This document shows, in pieces, positions 63,508 through 64,000 of a stretch of DNA of 64,000 bases. The position numbers and the translations under genes are program-made. The DNA is taken from contig NZ_CANLOB010000027.1 in the NCBI RefSeq assembly GCF_947492815.1, positions 1-64,000 of the forward strand, given 5' to 3'. Under the pieces are notes generated by a model. That model worked only from the letters and a program-made list of their open reading frames with translations, was not told where the DNA came from and made no database searches. The stretch comes from an uncultured Dokdonia sp. (GTDB taxonomy: Bacteria > Bacteroidota > Bacteroidia > Flavobacteriales > Flavobacteriaceae). Each line of letters begins with the position of its first letter. Within the stretch, counting starts at the first letter, position 1.

Positions 63508-63999
63508 TCATTCTTTGTAAAACGAATAAACATCACCATATCCATTTTTACATTCTAAAAAGAATTGTTTAGGAATCCCCTTATCAAAAGACAAACGAGT
63601 AATTATATTTTTATCACAATCATCACTTTCAGAATGAAAAAATACAAGTTGATTATTTTCAATTTTTTCAGGCAAATCATATTTCATAGCCAAATGATAA
63701 TTCCCTAAATATGTCGTATCCTCATTAAACACTAAAATTCTGTTTGTTGCTCTTTTCGAAGAGCCCCAAAGCCAACAAGAAGTAATTATTTTGAAGTTTC
63801 CGTTCTCACTCCTAATAATACCTAAATACTTTAAATGGGTTTCAGTTCCATCTATTTTATTCCATTCTCCAAATACATGAAGACTATCAATAATATTATT
63901 TTTTAAAACAACATCTTGAAAAGAATCATCAGCTACTTGTCCAAATAAATTTAGATGTATAGATAAAGGTATGAGTACTATTGAAATTTTATTATTCAT
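63508..63999 (-). CDS. hypothetical exported protein
   Basis: The 163-aa protein begins one base from the window end, with a signal peptide (ISIVLIPLSIHLNLFGQ). The rest is mixed, with cysteines in TSCWLWGSS, DDCDKN and LECKNGYG. No family was recognised. It may start further upstream outside the window, but the ATG directly before the signal segment makes this unlikely. Confidence 0.62.
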   Translation of the reverse strand: MNNKISIVLIPLSIHLNLFGQVADDSFQDVVLKNNIIDSLHVFGEWNKIDGTETHLKYLGIIRSENGNFKIITSCWLWGSSKRATNRILVFNEDTTYLGNYHLAMKYDLPEKIENNQLVFFHSESDDCDKNIITRLSFDKGIPKQFFLECKNGYGDVYSFYKE

Positions 64000-64000
64000 T

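Overview
The window reads as chromosome of a member of the Flavobacteriaceae, probably marine. The signs are AT-rich DNA, promoters of the Bacteroidota type (TTG, about 19-20 bp, TAnnTTTG), A-rich translation starts without clear Shine-Dalgarno sites, and families typical of the group (DUF3810, the SpoIIM/DUF4129/DUF4350/MoxR/DUF58 operon, TPR-coupled histidine kinases, acidic-tailed lipoproteins). A perfect 14-bp palindrome, GCTTTCGCGAAAGC, occurs ten times. A Dokdonia-like genus is a guess from memory of this motif only. No rRNA, tRNA, CRISPR array, transposase or integrase was seen.

Layout. 1-8 kb is accessory: hypothetical proteins, a Crp/Fnr regulator, an SDR, a WG-repeat protein and two acyltransferases, separated by members of a repeated intergenic element. 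8-25 kb is mostly core: a phosphatidylserine decarboxylase-like protein, an M23 peptidase, a TPR protein, gyrA, clpC, hutH and a pair of exported amidohydrolases. 25-35 kb holds a CPBP protease, a second Crp/Fnr regulator, DUF3810, a Fur/Zur-type regulator divergent from a MerC-like protein across two overlapping promoters with two dyad boxes, a second accessory patch (HNH protein, hypothetical, methyltransferase), a lipoprotein, a sodium:solute symporter and a CoA-binding protein. 35.2-36 kb has no protein gene but carries two or three tandemly duplicated transcription units that look like small RNAs. 36-44 kb holds a UPF0126 channel, an RDD protein and a tightly coupled six-gene MoxR/DUF58 operon. 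44-48 kb holds a lipoprotein gene broken by one in-frame stop, its intact paralogue and an M64 peptidase. 48-51 kb holds purB, a Skp/OmpH chaperone and a MazG-like protein.

The most striking part is 51.3-60.2 kb. Two TPR histidine kinases with nearly identical kinase halves and unrelated sensor halves, one NarL-type response regulator, one HTH-only LuxR protein, a trypsin-like protease without a signal peptide, small membrane or secreted proteins and a 29-codon ORF are laid out in five transcription units. Each unit starts with an 18-bp dyad (ATACCY-N6-RGGTAT, a NarL-like 7-2-7 layout) placed exactly 40 bp, start to start, before a TAnnTTT(G/A) -7 box. This looks like a self-contained, autoregulated signalling locus.

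The window ends with glyA and the divergent fahA. The 3' tail and terminator hairpin of fahA are repeated three times at 146-bp spacing. Next come a 151-bp inverted-repeat element with a 9-bp target duplication (MITE-like) and a hypothetical exported protein.
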